Part shown: piece by piece, positions 9,150 to 17,159 of the stretch
Layout of the letters: the number at the start of each line of letters is the position of its first letter
How positions within the stretch are numbered: the stretch's first letter is position 1
Source: Alphaproteobacteria bacterium
GTDB taxonomy: Bacteria; Pseudomonadota; Alphaproteobacteria; Rickettsiales; SXRF01
Reading direction: 5' to 3'
DNA: 64,000 bases
Assembly: GCA_020049775.1 (NCBI GenBank)
Contig: JAGVLO010000007.1
Location: forward strand, 62,001 to 126,000
Notes under the pieces: model-generated
Seen by the model: the letters and a program-made list of their open reading frames with translations, nothing else
The model's database searches: none
What the model was told of the DNA's origin: nothing
Position numbers and translations under genes: made by a program

Positions 9150-9986
9150 ATGGATAAAAAATCGTTACTACAGTGGTATCTGGATGCCGGCGTCGATGAA
9201 GCCATCGGCAACGAACCCGTACAGTATTTTAGCATGCACGCTCCCGTGTCAAGCGAAGTGGGCGCAATTACCTCAATTAATACTGTGCCTGTGGCATCGG
9301 CACACACATCGTCGCTTGGCACTTATGCGCCTCCCTCGCCATCTAGCACACCCTTGCACCACACCCCTTCTGCCGCCGTCGCCATGGCACGCTCACTTGC
9401 CGATGGCGCACGCACGCTGGAAGAACTGGAAGAAACCGTTCGCGCTTTTGACGGCTGTGTTATCAAAAAAACAGCAAGTAAAACCGTGTTCAGCGATGGC
9501 AACCCCAAAGCCCGCGTCATGATTATCGGTGAAGCGCCCGGCGCTCAAGAAGACAAAGAAGGCATACCTTTCTGCGGCGCAAGCGGCCAACTGCTCGACC
9601 GTATGTTCGCCGCAATCGGGTTATCACGTAAAAATGATGTCTATATTTCCAACAGCGTGTTCTGGCGGCCTCCGGGAAACCGTACGCCGAATCCAGAAGA
9701 ATCTGCCATCTGCCTTCCATTCGTGGAGAAGCACATCGCACTCATAAAACCGGCGCTTCTGGTTCTTTGCGGCGGCAGTGCTACTACCAGCCTGCTGAAC
9801 AAGGATGCTTCCATCTCGCGGTTGCGTGGAAAAACATATGATTATACAAATAGTTATATCGATTCCCCCATCAAAACTGTCGTGATGTACCATCCCGCTT
9901 ACCTTCTGAGGCAGCCGGGACACAAGCGTTTGGCGTGGAATGACCTACTATTGGTTGAAAATGTCCTCAAGGGTCTAAGTAGTTAA
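9150..9986 (+). CDS. Uracil-DNA glycosylase, family 4-like
   Basis: Base-excision repair enzyme removing uracil from DNA. Motif A GEAPGAQEDKEGIPFCG (about residues 127-143) and the later MYHPAYLLRQPGHK motif are diagnostic of the family 4 superfamily; ISNSVFWRPPGNRTPNPEE lies between. An N-terminal ~85-residue part starts with LLQWYLDAGVDEAIG and continues as a low-complexity Ser/Pro/Ala linker. Family 4 enzymes usually carry four cluster-binding cysteines; here the first pair is reduced to one Cys (FDGC), so the Fe-S cluster is uncertain. Divergent from ETF-QO. Confidence 0.88.
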   Translation: MDKKSLLQWYLDAGVDEAIGNEPVQYFSMHAPVSSEVGAITSINTVPVASAHTSSLGTYAPPSPSSTPLHHTPSAAVAMARSLADGARTLEELEETVRAFDGCVIKKTASKTVFSDGNPKARVMIIGEAPGAQEDKEGIPFCGASGQLLDRMFAAIGLSRKNDVYISNSVFWRPPGNRTPNPEESAICLPFVEKHIALIKPALLVLCGGSATTSLLNKDASISRLRGKTYDYTNSYIDSPIKTVVMYHPAYLLRQPGHKRLAWNDLLLVENVLKGLSS

Positions 9987-10066
9987 TTTTTAGTTAATAC
10001 ATGGCATTTTAGCAAAATTTATCTCATTGATTGCTATAAAATTAATACTTTTTTCACGATTTAGGG

Positions 10067-10093
10067 TTGCTGAGCCGGTTTTTTTGGTATAAT
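10067..10093 (+). promoter_or_regulatory. Candidate promoter of the lytic transglycosylase gene
   Basis: TTGCTG (10067-10072), 15-base spacer, perfect TATAAT (10088-10093). The expected start (~10100) is only about 6 bases before the ATG at 10106, implying a very short leader. A second candidate, the extended -10 TGCTATAAA (10032-10040), would give a normal leader. Confidence 0.4.
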
Positions 10094-10105
10094 GGAAGTA
10101 CCCTT

Positions 10106-11818
10106 ATGGTTATACGCAAGCCATACGCCGCCAGGTTGTTAGTAAGGTATACAAAAACTTCATGGTGCGCTTCCCTGCTAATGTCTCTGGGGTTACTGGT
10201 AACAGTATCCAGTTGGCAGAAGACGGGGGAATATGCGTCGCTTTCCCCTTCGAGCGGCAATTCATTTCCTGTATCCTACATCGCCCTTCAACCGACTGAA
10301 AAGTCGATAGTTGAGCCATTGCTGACCGATCTCGGCCTGCAGGGACGCATGTTGCCTAATATATTGACTGAGAAAGACATTGAAACTTATAAAGCCATTT
10401 TTGCCGCCCAGCAATCCGGCGACTGGAATGATGCACACGCTATGATGGGCGATCTCCAAAACAATATCCTGGCTGGTCATGTACTCGCCAAGCACTACCT
10501 GAACTCATCCCACCAGAGTACCCCGCAGGAATTGGCCGACTGGCTGGCCAATTATGACGACCACCCGCAGGCAGCGACCATCTATAGCCTTGCCTTAGCC
10601 AAGAGTCCGGCGCTCAAGGAACAACTGCCGGTTGTACGTCGCCAAAATTCATTAAGCGGCTACGGTGACGATAATGGTCTCGCCATATTAGGTGGTGACG
10701 CTCCTTATTCCCAGACCTGGAACGCGGGCCTGAGTGCATTCCGTGCCGGAAATATGGCTGAAGCCGCTAAATTCTTTACCACCGTTGCAAAACGCCGTGA
10801 TGAAATCTCCCCGTGGATGTATTCCGCCGCGTCTTTCTGGTCTTACCGCGCTTATAACGCTCTTGGTGACAAGGCGGAAGCCAGCCGTTACCTTGAAATG
10901 GCTGCCGAGAATCCGCGCAGCTTCTATGGTATTATAGCACGCAAGCAGCTGCATCGTGGTTTAGATTTGGACGCCAGCCCCGTTAAGCTGACGGAAACCG
11001 ATGTACTGGAAATGATTGGCGATCCTTCGGTACGCCGTACCATCGCCCTTTCGCAGATTGGAATGACCGATCTAGCAGAGAACGAACTGCGCGCACGCTT
11101 CCCGCAGGCTGACGATATTGAAAAACCACGCCTGCTCGCACTCGCGCATGAGCTGAACCTTGCTGCCGTACAGATCAGCATGGCCCGCCAGCTGCGCGAT
11201 AAAGACAGCCGCCTCGATTTCGCCCGTTACCCGATTCCTAACTGGGAACCACAGGGCGGCTTTATCATCGACCCCGCGCTTATCTTTGCCATGATGAGGC
11301 AGGAATCCGGTTTCCGCATTTCCGCCGTCAGCCCGCAGGGCGCGCTGGGCCTGATGCAGATTATGCCGCAGACCGCCTCCCTGATGCAGAAGCGCATTAA
11401 CGTAAAAAATGAAATCGATATCCATGCGAATTCCAGTGCTGCCGAGCCGGTAACCAACGTTACCCTTGGCCAGAACTATATTGAACACCTCATGGAAACC
11501 AAGATGATTGAAGGCAACCTCTTCTACCTGCTGGCCTCGTATAACGCTGGCCCCGGCAGGCTGCAGGACTGGAAAAAGAGCCTCGCTTATAACGACGACC
11601 CGCTGCTGTTCGTGGAAAGCATTCCCTACGCTGAAACACGTAACTACGTAATGCAGGTCATGACCAACTACTGGATTTACTCCGAGCTGACCGGCAAGGC
11701 CAATTACTCGGTGTACGCGCTACTGCATGGCAACTGGCCGTGGTATGAGCCATACACTGGCCCCGTGGCTTCACGCTCCGTTCCTAAAGTTACCGTTTCC
11801 AACAAAACCGAGGGCTGA
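10106..11818 (+). CDS. Soluble lytic murein transglycosylase (Slt-like)
   Basis: Cleaves peptidoglycan glycan strands to anhydromuramyl products in the periplasm. A hydrophobic segment near residues 14-35 acts as signal or anchor. A long helical, superhelix-like region covers residues ~60-370, then the SLT domain with catalytic Glu400 in MMRQESGFR, the motif GALGLMQIMPQTA, and a later ASYNAGPGRLQDW. 570 aa is close to Slt70-type length. The ATG at 10106 is preferred to the Met 39 bases upstream because GGAAGT precedes it and the earlier Met would fall inside the best promoter. Confidence 0.93.
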   Translation: MVIRKPYAARLLVRYTKTSWCASLLMSLGLLVTVSSWQKTGEYASLSPSSGNSFPVSYIALQPTEKSIVEPLLTDLGLQGRMLPNILTEKDIETYKAIFAAQQSGDWNDAHAMMGDLQNNILAGHVLAKHYLNSSHQSTPQELADWLANYDDHPQAATIYSLALAKSPALKEQLPVVRRQNSLSGYGDDNGLAILGGDAPYSQTWNAGLSAFRAGNMAEAAKFFTTVAKRRDEISPWMYSAASFWSYRAYNALGDKAEASRYLEMAAENPRSFYGIIARKQLHRGLDLDASPVKLTETDVLEMIGDPSVRRTIALSQIGMTDLAENELRARFPQADDIEKPRLLALAHELNLAAVQISMARQLRDKDSRLDFARYPIPNWEPQGGFIIDPALIFAMMRQESGFRISAVSPQGALGLMQIMPQTASLMQKRINVKNEIDIHANSSAAEPVTNVTLGQNYIEHLMETKMIEGNLFYLLASYNAGPGRLQDWKKSLAYNDDPLLFVESIPYAETRNYVMQVMTNYWIYSELTGKANYSVYALLHGNWPWYEPYTGPVASRSVPKVTVSNKTEG

Positions 11819-11826
11819 TTTTCCTC

Positions 11827-12444
11827 ATGTCACTGCCTGACCTTTCCATCGAATCGTCAGTCAGAGGCATAGTGGCAGGTATCGACGAGGCAGGCCGCGG
11901 TCCATGGGCAGGCCCTGTAGTTGCCGCTTCCGCCATTATCATCCCCGAAAAATTACCCGCAGGCATCAACGACTCCAAAAAGCTAACGCATAGCAAGCGT
12001 GAGCAGCTTTTTGATAAAATCATGGCCTGTGCTATTACTGGTGTTGGCATGGCCAGTGTAGAGGAAATAGATACCCTGAACATCCTTGAGGCTACCAAGC
12101 TCGCCATGCGCCGCAGCCTTGAGCAATTATCGCAAATACCAGACATCGCACTGGTGGATGGCAACCGCGCCCCCACCCTTCCCTGCAAAGTGCAGACCGT
12201 TGTCGGCGGCGACGCCAAGAGTATCTCGATTGCGGCGGCCAGCATTATTGCCAAGGTCACCCGCGACCGGATAATGCAACAATTAGGCATCCAGTATCCC
12301 GGCTATGGCTGGGAACGCAACGCAGGCTATGGCACTGCCGAACACCAGAAGGGGCTGGCGGCGCTTGGTATCACCCCGCACCACCGCAGAAGCTTCGCCC
12401 CCATACGCGCCATCATTGAGGCCTCAGGGCGCAGCGCCGCCTGA
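11827..12444 (+). CDS. rnhB: Ribonuclease HII
   Basis: Removes RNA from RNA-DNA hybrids and single ribonucleotides from DNA. The motif GIDEAGRGPWAGP places catalytic Asp20 and Glu21; further acidic residues occur in ALVDGN (about residue 117) and the C-terminal half. 205 aa is the usual length. It lies 8 bases after the lytic transglycosylase on the same strand and may be co-transcribed with it. Confidence 0.96.
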   Translation: MSLPDLSIESSVRGIVAGIDEAGRGPWAGPVVAASAIIIPEKLPAGINDSKKLTHSKREQLFDKIMACAITGVGMASVEEIDTLNILEATKLAMRRSLEQLSQIPDIALVDGNRAPTLPCKVQTVVGGDAKSISIAAASIIAKVTRDRIMQQLGIQYPGYGWERNAGYGTAEHQKGLAALGITPHHRRSFAPIRAIIEASGRSAA

Positions 12445-12483
12445 TTCCTTTACAGCCAGTCAAAAACGGCTTAGTCTTTCGCC

Positions 12484-12969
12484 ATGAAACCGAATAAGCC
12501 CCGCTATAGCTCGCTATTCCCAAAAACGCTGGCGCAATGTATCGAGCCAATCACCCGTCCGGTGCTTAAAGCACAAGGCTTGGCAGGCTCACGCATTCTC
12601 ACCGAGTGGCCATCCATTGTTGGAAAAAAACTCGCAGCCCACAGCACCCCTGAAAAATTGCATTTTGCTGTCGGAAAGAAAACAGAAGGTACGCTGGTCA
12701 TTTCCGTGGAAAACGGCTTTGCACCGGAAATCCAGCACCAGCAACCCATGATATTAGAGCGCCTCGCCGCCTATTTTGGTTATCAGGCCGTTAACCGCAT
12801 CAATATTTCACACACCTACCTGCCACATCGCAAAGAAAATAAACCGCTCAAGAAAAAAACGGGGCAATTGCCGGAGTCCATCGCGAACGAAGCCTCCGTT
12901 GTTGAGGATAAAGAACTGCGGGAAACCCTTCAATCACTGGCAAAAACACTTTCTAAAACATCCGCCTGA
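12484..12969 (+). CDS. DUF721 / DciA-like protein
   Basis: 161-residue protein of the DUF721 family, which includes DciA, the replicative-helicase loader factor of bacteria lacking DnaC. The typical N-terminal pattern is present: a long helix ending in ITEWPSIVG-like sequence (ILTEWPSIVGKKLAAHSTPEKL), then beta strands with LVISVENGFAPEIQHQ. The C-terminal third is charged and probably flexible. Helicase loading is knowledge of the family, not shown here. Follows rnhB by 39 bases. Confidence 0.75.
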   Translation: MKPNKPRYSSLFPKTLAQCIEPITRPVLKAQGLAGSRILTEWPSIVGKKLAAHSTPEKLHFAVGKKTEGTLVISVENGFAPEIQHQQPMILERLAAYFGYQAVNRINISHTYLPHRKENKPLKKKTGQLPESIANEASVVEDKELRETLQSLAKTLSKTSA

Positions 12970-12971
12970 AT

Positions 12972-13016
12972 CTACTTATTGATTGCATAATTTCAAAAAA
13001 TAGACTTAATAAGTAG
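12972..13016 (+). repeat. Inverted repeat CTACTTATT / AATAAGTAG
   Basis: Perfect 9-base arms (12972-12980 and 13008-13016) around a 27-base AT-rich spacer, between the DUF721 gene and the second DsbA-like gene. It could be an operator or a weak 3'-end hairpin; there is no T run. Confidence 0.35.
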
Positions 13017-13048
13017 CCGTCATACATAACCTTGGGAGACTTTAATTT

Positions 13049-13810
13049 ATGCGCGCCATCCTTGCTGCATTTTCTGCAACCTTAATTCTTGGCGTAGCCG
13101 CCTCTGCCTACGCTACATCCGCTCCAGCACCGGCCGCAAGCACTGCTCCCGCAGCTATTACTCCCAGCACCGCCACTTCCCCCGTACCCGGCTCTGATTT
13201 TAAGGAACCCAATCTGAAAGCCCGCGCCGGCAGTGGCGGTATCGTCACTTCCACCATTATCACCAATGCCCCGCTTCCCAGCGATTTCGTTATGGGCAGC
13301 CCCAATGCCAAGCTGGTGATGGTTGAATATGCATCACTGACCTGCCCGCACTGCGCTCATTTCAGCAATAGCGTGCTGCCCGAACTGGAAAAGCGCTATA
13401 TTAACACCGGTAAGATGCGCTACATACTGCGCCAGTTCCCGCTTAACGAACCCGCCCTCAAGGGTGCCATGCTTCTCCACTGCGTAGGTGCGCAAAACAA
13501 GGATAAATATTACGTTTTCGCCCGCGTGCTGTTTGACGCCCAGAATAAATGGGCCTTTGACGGCAACTATATTTCCGGGCTGGAAACTATTGCCACCGTT
13601 GGCGGTATGACCAAGGAACAGTTTACAAGCTGTCTGGCCAGCACAGAACGCGAAATGGACGTATTAAGGGATAAAAAGCTTGCAAATGATGAGCTTAAAG
13701 TTCCGCATACCCCATATATCTATATCGGCAACGAGGTGTATGACGGCGACCGCGCGGTTGAACCCATCTCCAAATTTATTGATGCTAAGCTCGCTGAAAT
13801 CAATAAATAA
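13049..13810 (+). CDS. DsbA-family thiol:disulfide oxidoreductase (second copy)
   Basis: 253-residue secreted thioredoxin-fold protein with signal peptide residues 1-22 (ASAYA), an Ala/Pro/Thr-rich linker to about residue 50, and active site Cys99-Pro-His-Cys102 (the CPHC of classical DsbA). The cis-Pro loop is VPHTPYIYIG near residue 226. CPHC suggests an oxidase, unlike the CGYC of the paralogue at 2428. The ATG at 13049 follows CTTGGGAGAC. It lies directly upstream of the ATP synthase operon but a separate promoter intervenes. Confidence 0.88.
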   Translation: MRAILAAFSATLILGVAASAYATSAPAPAASTAPAAITPSTATSPVPGSDFKEPNLKARAGSGGIVTSTIITNAPLPSDFVMGSPNAKLVMVEYASLTCPHCAHFSNSVLPELEKRYINTGKMRYILRQFPLNEPALKGAMLLHCVGAQNKDKYYVFARVLFDAQNKWAFDGNYISGLETIATVGGMTKEQFTSCLASTEREMDVLRDKKLANDELKVPHTPYIYIGNEVYDGDRAVEPISKFIDAKLAEINK

Positions 13811-13823
13811 AAATTGCTGAAAT

Positions 13824-13856
13824 GCCCTTGACAGCAAAGGGCGATATTCATACATT
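13824..13856 (+). promoter_or_regulatory. Promoter of the ATP synthase Fo operon
   Basis: Perfect TTGACA (13828-13833), 17-base spacer, TACATT (13851-13856), 20 bases before the atpI ATG. The -35 lies inside a small hairpin GCCCTT/AAGGGC (13824-13829, 13837-13842), which may be coincidence, the 3' end of the dsbA transcript, or a regulatory site. Confidence 0.5.
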
Positions 13857-13876
13857 GCGCAGCGCCTGAGGGGACT

Positions 13877-14176
13877 ATGCCAGATTCAGACGATTCCTTG
13901 CCTTCACTAGGCAAATTGCAGGATCAGATTGATGAGGCAAAACGCCGTCAGGCCGATAAAGAACCAAAACCAGACGAGCCTGTAAGTCCGGGCGATGCCA
14001 TGCGAATGGGGCTTGAACTGGTTGCCGGTGTCGGTGTGGGTAGCACGTTTGGCTATTTCGTTGACCGCTGGCTGGGAACCATGCCCTTGTTCTTCATCGT
14101 GTGCTTCTTTCTTGGCGCAGCTGCAGGATTCCGCAATATGATCCTTCAAGCCTCCGGCAAGAAAGAAAAAGAATAA
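13877..14176 (+). CDS. atpI: ATP synthase protein I
   Basis: Small membrane protein at the head of the Fo operon; family members assist c-ring assembly. 99 residues: a charged N-terminal ~45 residues, then two transmembrane helices (about 51-69 and 73-90) with the GSTFGYFVDRWLGTMP and FFLGAAAGFRNM signatures of AtpI. The start follows GAGGGGACT. Confidence 0.88.
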   Translation: MPDSDDSLPSLGKLQDQIDEAKRRQADKEPKPDEPVSPGDAMRMGLELVAGVGVGSTFGYFVDRWLGTMPLFFIVCFFLGAAAGFRNMILQASGKKEKE

Positions 14177-14206
14177 AAAACGAATTTATTTATTAGGAAA
14201 TAAAAC

Positions 14207-14956
14207 GTGTCAGAAACCGGCCACGGCAACCACAGCCCTCTAGCGCAATTCGAAGTGTATCCCCTGCTGCCCCTGCAGTTTGGCCAGTATGACGTCAGCT
14301 TTACTAACGCCTCCCTGTGGATGGTTATCGCCATGGCTGCCACCGCCCTGCTAATGCTTATAGGGGCGCGTAAGAACCAGTTGGTCCCCGGCCGCTGGCA
14401 GTCCATGTCAGAAGTCATGGTGCAATTCGTCGGCAACACCGTGCGTGACTGTGCAGGTAGCGACGCCATGAAGTTCTTCCCCATGATTTTCACGCTGTTT
14501 ATGTTTATTCTCGCGTGCAATCTGCTGGGAATGCTCCCTTACTCTTTTACCGTTACCAGCCATATTATTGTTACATTCGCGCTGGCGCTGGGCATCTTCC
14601 TTGCCTGCACTGTGCTTGCCATTATCAAGCATGGCCCGGGCAAATTCCTGCACTCGTTCCTGCCGGAAGGCACGCCGTGGTGGATGGCGCCGCTAATGTA
14701 TTTCATTGAAGTGTTTTCCTATTTGGCCCGCCCTATCAGCCTTTCCGTACGTCTTGCCGCAAACATGATGGCCGGACACACCATGCTGAAGGTAATCGCC
14801 GGATTCGTAGTTATGCTGGGTGTGCTTGGCGGATGGGCGCCGTTCGCCCTGCTAGTAGTGCTAACTGGCTTTGAAATCGGCATTGCCGTGCTGCAAGCTT
14901 ACATCTTCACGGTACTTACTTGTGTTTACCTGAATAACGCACTTCACTTACACTAA
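14207..14956 (+). CDS. atpB: ATP synthase Fo subunit a
   Basis: Forms the proton half-channels against the c-ring. 249 residues with five or six transmembrane helices; the essential Arg lies in SLSVRLAANMMAGH (about residue 179), and the C-terminal helix contains the family EIGIAVLQAYIFTVLTCVYL motif. The start codon is GTG at 14207; no suitable ATG lies upstream. The Fo genes atpI-B-E-b'-b are together and the F1 genes are absent, the usual alphaproteobacterial split. Confidence 0.96.
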   Translation: MSETGHGNHSPLAQFEVYPLLPLQFGQYDVSFTNASLWMVIAMAATALLMLIGARKNQLVPGRWQSMSEVMVQFVGNTVRDCAGSDAMKFFPMIFTLFMFILACNLLGMLPYSFTVTSHIIVTFALALGIFLACTVLAIIKHGPGKFLHSFLPEGTPWWMAPLMYFIEVFSYLARPISLSVRLAANMMAGHTMLKVIAGFVVMLGVLGGWAPFALLVVLTGFEIGIAVLQAYIFTVLTCVYLNNALHLH

Positions 14957-15000
14957 TTTTTTAAACATTAACTTCTAACCAACAATAAGGATAAAAGATC

Positions 15001-15228
15001 ATGGAATATGTCGCTCTTAAATATATCGGTGCAGGCCTGATGTCGTTTGGGATGCTCGGCGCCGCTATCGGTGTGGGCAACGTTTTCGCCGCTATGTTGA
15101 CGGGTATCGCCCGCAATCCGGCCGCTGAAGGCAAGCTGTCAAAGTACGTGTATATCGGTGCCGGTCTGGCGGAAGCTATGGGCCTCTTCGCACTCGTTAT
15201 TGCACTGCTGCTCATTTACGCAGTATAA
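15001..15228 (+). CDS. atpE: ATP synthase Fo subunit c
   Basis: 75-residue hairpin of two transmembrane helices forming the rotor ring. The polar loop contains Arg38-Asn39-Pro40 in GIARNPAAE, and the ion-binding carboxylate is Glu58 in [13 protein letters not shown]. The pattern fits proton rather than sodium coupling (no clear sodium-ligand Gln/Ser set). Good spacing from AATAAGGATA. Confidence 0.97.
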   Translation: MEYVALKYIGAGLMSFGMLGAAIGVGNVFAAMLTGIARNPAAEGKLSKYVYIGAGLAEAMGLFALVIALLLIYAV

Positions 15229-15259
15229 CATAGGTCTTTAGTCATAGGTATTATTGGCC

Positions 15260-15751
15260 ATGCCACAACTTGATCCTACCTGGTTTGCCTCTCAGCTTTT
15301 CTGGCTGTTTATCGCCTTCACGCTGCTATATGCCGTGCTTTCACGCATGGTGTTGCCGCCGCTTCAGGGCATTATAACGCGCCGCCAAAGTACTATCGAT
15401 GGTGATATTGCCTCGGCAGAATCACTGAAGTCAGCTGCAGAGCAAGCCAGGCAGGATTATGAACGCGCACTGGCCGAAGCCCGTGACAAGGCCCAGCAGC
15501 TTATCGCTGATGCCATGGCCGCTCAGAAGGCGAAAGCCGACAAAGCCAGCAAGGACATGGACCAGCAAGTTGCCGCAAAACTTTCCGATGCTTCGACTAA
15601 AATCGCCACTAAGAAAAAAGAGCTGATTACCGCGCTGACACCAGCTACCGAAGAGCTGACTTCACTCATCGTGGAAAAGCTGACCAACCGCAATCCCGCC
15701 AAGGATAAGATTGGTTCTGTCGTCATGCAAATCTTTAAGTCTAACAGGTAA
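15260..15751 (+). CDS. atpF': ATP synthase Fo subunit b'
   Basis: Peripheral stalk subunit. An N-terminal helix (WFASQLFWLFIAFTLLYAVLS) anchors a long charged helical arm rich in Ala/Lys/Glu. Alphaproteobacteria and cyanobacteria use a b/b' heterodimer, and the second copy follows immediately. The ATG at 15260 is preferred over the in-frame TTG at 15254. 163 aa. Confidence 0.92.
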   Translation: MPQLDPTWFASQLFWLFIAFTLLYAVLSRMVLPPLQGIITRRQSTIDGDIASAESLKSAAEQARQDYERALAEARDKAQQLIADAMAAQKAKADKASKDMDQQVAAKLSDASTKIATKKKELITALTPATEELTSLIVEKLTNRNPAKDKIGSVVMQIFKSNR

Positions 15752-15754
15752 ACC

Positions 15755-16243
15755 ATGTCATTGCTTGCAGATCCAAAACTCTGGGTAACCGCTTCTTTCA
15801 TTACCTTTGTATTGCTGGCTTACAAAAAGATTGCTGCTTTTGCCTGCAAAGCGCTCGACGACCGCTCCGCACGTATCGCACACGAGCTGGAACAGGCCGC
15901 ACGCCTGCGCAAGGAAGCGGAAGAAGTGCTGGCTCAGTACAAGCAAAAGCAGCAGGAATACCTCAAGGAAGCAGAATCCATCCTTGATGCCGCCCGCAAA
16001 GACGCCGAGAAAATGCGCGAATATGCTGAAAACGAGCTGAAAGCCTCGCTTGATGCCCGTATGAAGCAAGCCATCGACCGTATTGCACAAGAAGAAAACA
16101 CTGCCGTTGGCGACGTGCGTGATCATGTGGTTGATATTGCGCTGGCTGCCGCACGCAGCATCATCGCCGACCATGTCGGTTCTATGTCGCAGGAAGAGTT
16201 GATTAAGCTCGCCCTTGCCGATATCGAACGCAAGGTGCATTAA
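15755..16243 (+). CDS. atpF: ATP synthase Fo subunit b
   Basis: Second peripheral stalk subunit, 162 aa: N-terminal membrane helix (LWVTASFITFVLLAYKKI), then the family motif LDDRSARIAHELEQA and a long coiled coil ending near IIADHVGSMSQEELIKLAL. It starts 3 bases after b'. Last gene of the Fo operon. Confidence 0.94.
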   Translation: MSLLADPKLWVTASFITFVLLAYKKIAAFACKALDDRSARIAHELEQAARLRKEAEEVLAQYKQKQQEYLKEAESILDAARKDAEKMREYAENELKASLDARMKQAIDRIAQEENTAVGDVRDHVVDIALAAARSIIADHVGSMSQEELIKLALADIERKVH

Positions 16244-16293
16244 TCCCCTAAACACAGCTATTATTATAGTTGCCCTGCCTACAGCCATTAGCT

Positions 16294-16320
16294 AGGGTTT
16301 AACCCTTCATCGTAAGGGTT
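16294..16320 (+). promoter_or_regulatory. Mutually exclusive hairpins covering the ribosome site of the barrel gene
   Basis: Three complementary blocks lie in a row: AGGGTT (16294-16299), AACCCTT (16301-16307) and AAGGGTT (16314-16320). The middle block can pair with either neighbour. Pairing with the third hides AAGGG (16314-16318), the likely ribosome site 7 bases before the GTG start at 16326. A switch is inference. Confidence 0.4.
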
Positions 16321-16325
16321 TCTCC

Positions 16326-17159
16326 GTGCGTCTTAGTTCAACTATTATTCCCGCTATTGTTATTGTGCTGTGCATGAACCGTCTTGCTTACGGTGGTGCA
16401 TGGACACAGAATGCAGGCAAAGGCCAGCTGATCATCAGCCAGAGCTATTACCAGACATCGAAATTCCGCGACAATAGCGGCCGCAAGCAGTCGCAGGCCA
16501 AATACCAGAAGCATGAGTTCAATCCCTACCTTGAATATGGCCTGTATGACGGCATAACGATGGGCGCCAATTTATTCCTGCAATATGCCAGCCAACGGCC
16601 AAGCGGAACCAACCTTGAACCCAACGATTACAATTATGGGCTGGGCGACAGCGAATTTTTTATACGCACGCGTCTGTGGCAACAAGACGGCTTCGTATTT
16701 TCCGCCGAGCCGATGGTAAAACTGCACTCGCCCGTTTCCTTTGACAAACAACCCGCCATCGGCAGCAACCACCCCGACACTGGCCTGACATTTTCTGCGG
16801 GCTATGGTTTCAGCAGCTATGGCCTGAACCATTTCGCCAATATCGACCTTGGCTACCGCTACCGCTTCGGCGAGGAAAAAGACCAAATCAAATTTGCTGC
16901 CACCTTCGGCATATCAGTGCATGAGCAGTTGATGATCATGCCGCAGCTGTTCGTCACACGCCGGACCAATTCCGGAAACGCGGGCGGTGCTTATGCCGAA
17001 TCTGCTGCCAATGACTACAACCTGACCAAACTACAACTCTCCGCCATTTATAAAATGGATGAGCAAACATCGTTGCAGCTGGGCGGATTTTACCACGCAC
17101 ACGCACGCAACACCGGAACGGGCAACGGCCTGATGCTGGCATGGTGGAGGCGTTTCTGA
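16326..17159 (+). CDS. Outer-membrane beta-barrel protein paired with c-di-GMP-type glycosyltransferase
   Basis: 277-residue secreted protein: a signal peptide (about residues 1-23, ending AYG), then alternating beta strands throughout and a terminal Phe (WWRRF), the outer-membrane insertion signature. No strong family match comes to mind. The next gene, a glycosyltransferase, starts on the last base of this stop codon, so the two are translationally coupled; by analogy with E. coli NfrA/NfrB or other synthase-dependent systems, this may be the export pore or an envelope partner of that polymer. Start is GTG; possible control by the hairpins just upstream. Confidence 0.7.
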   Translation: MRLSSTIIPAIVIVLCMNRLAYGGAWTQNAGKGQLIISQSYYQTSKFRDNSGRKQSQAKYQKHEFNPYLEYGLYDGITMGANLFLQYASQRPSGTNLEPNDYNYGLGDSEFFIRTRLWQQDGFVFSAEPMVKLHSPVSFDKQPAIGSNHPDTGLTFSAGYGFSSYGLNHFANIDLGYRYRFGEEKDQIKFAATFGISVHEQLMIMPQLFVTRRTNSGNAGGAYAESAANDYNLTKLQLSAIYKMDEQTSLQLGGFYHAHARNTGTGNGLMLAWWRRF

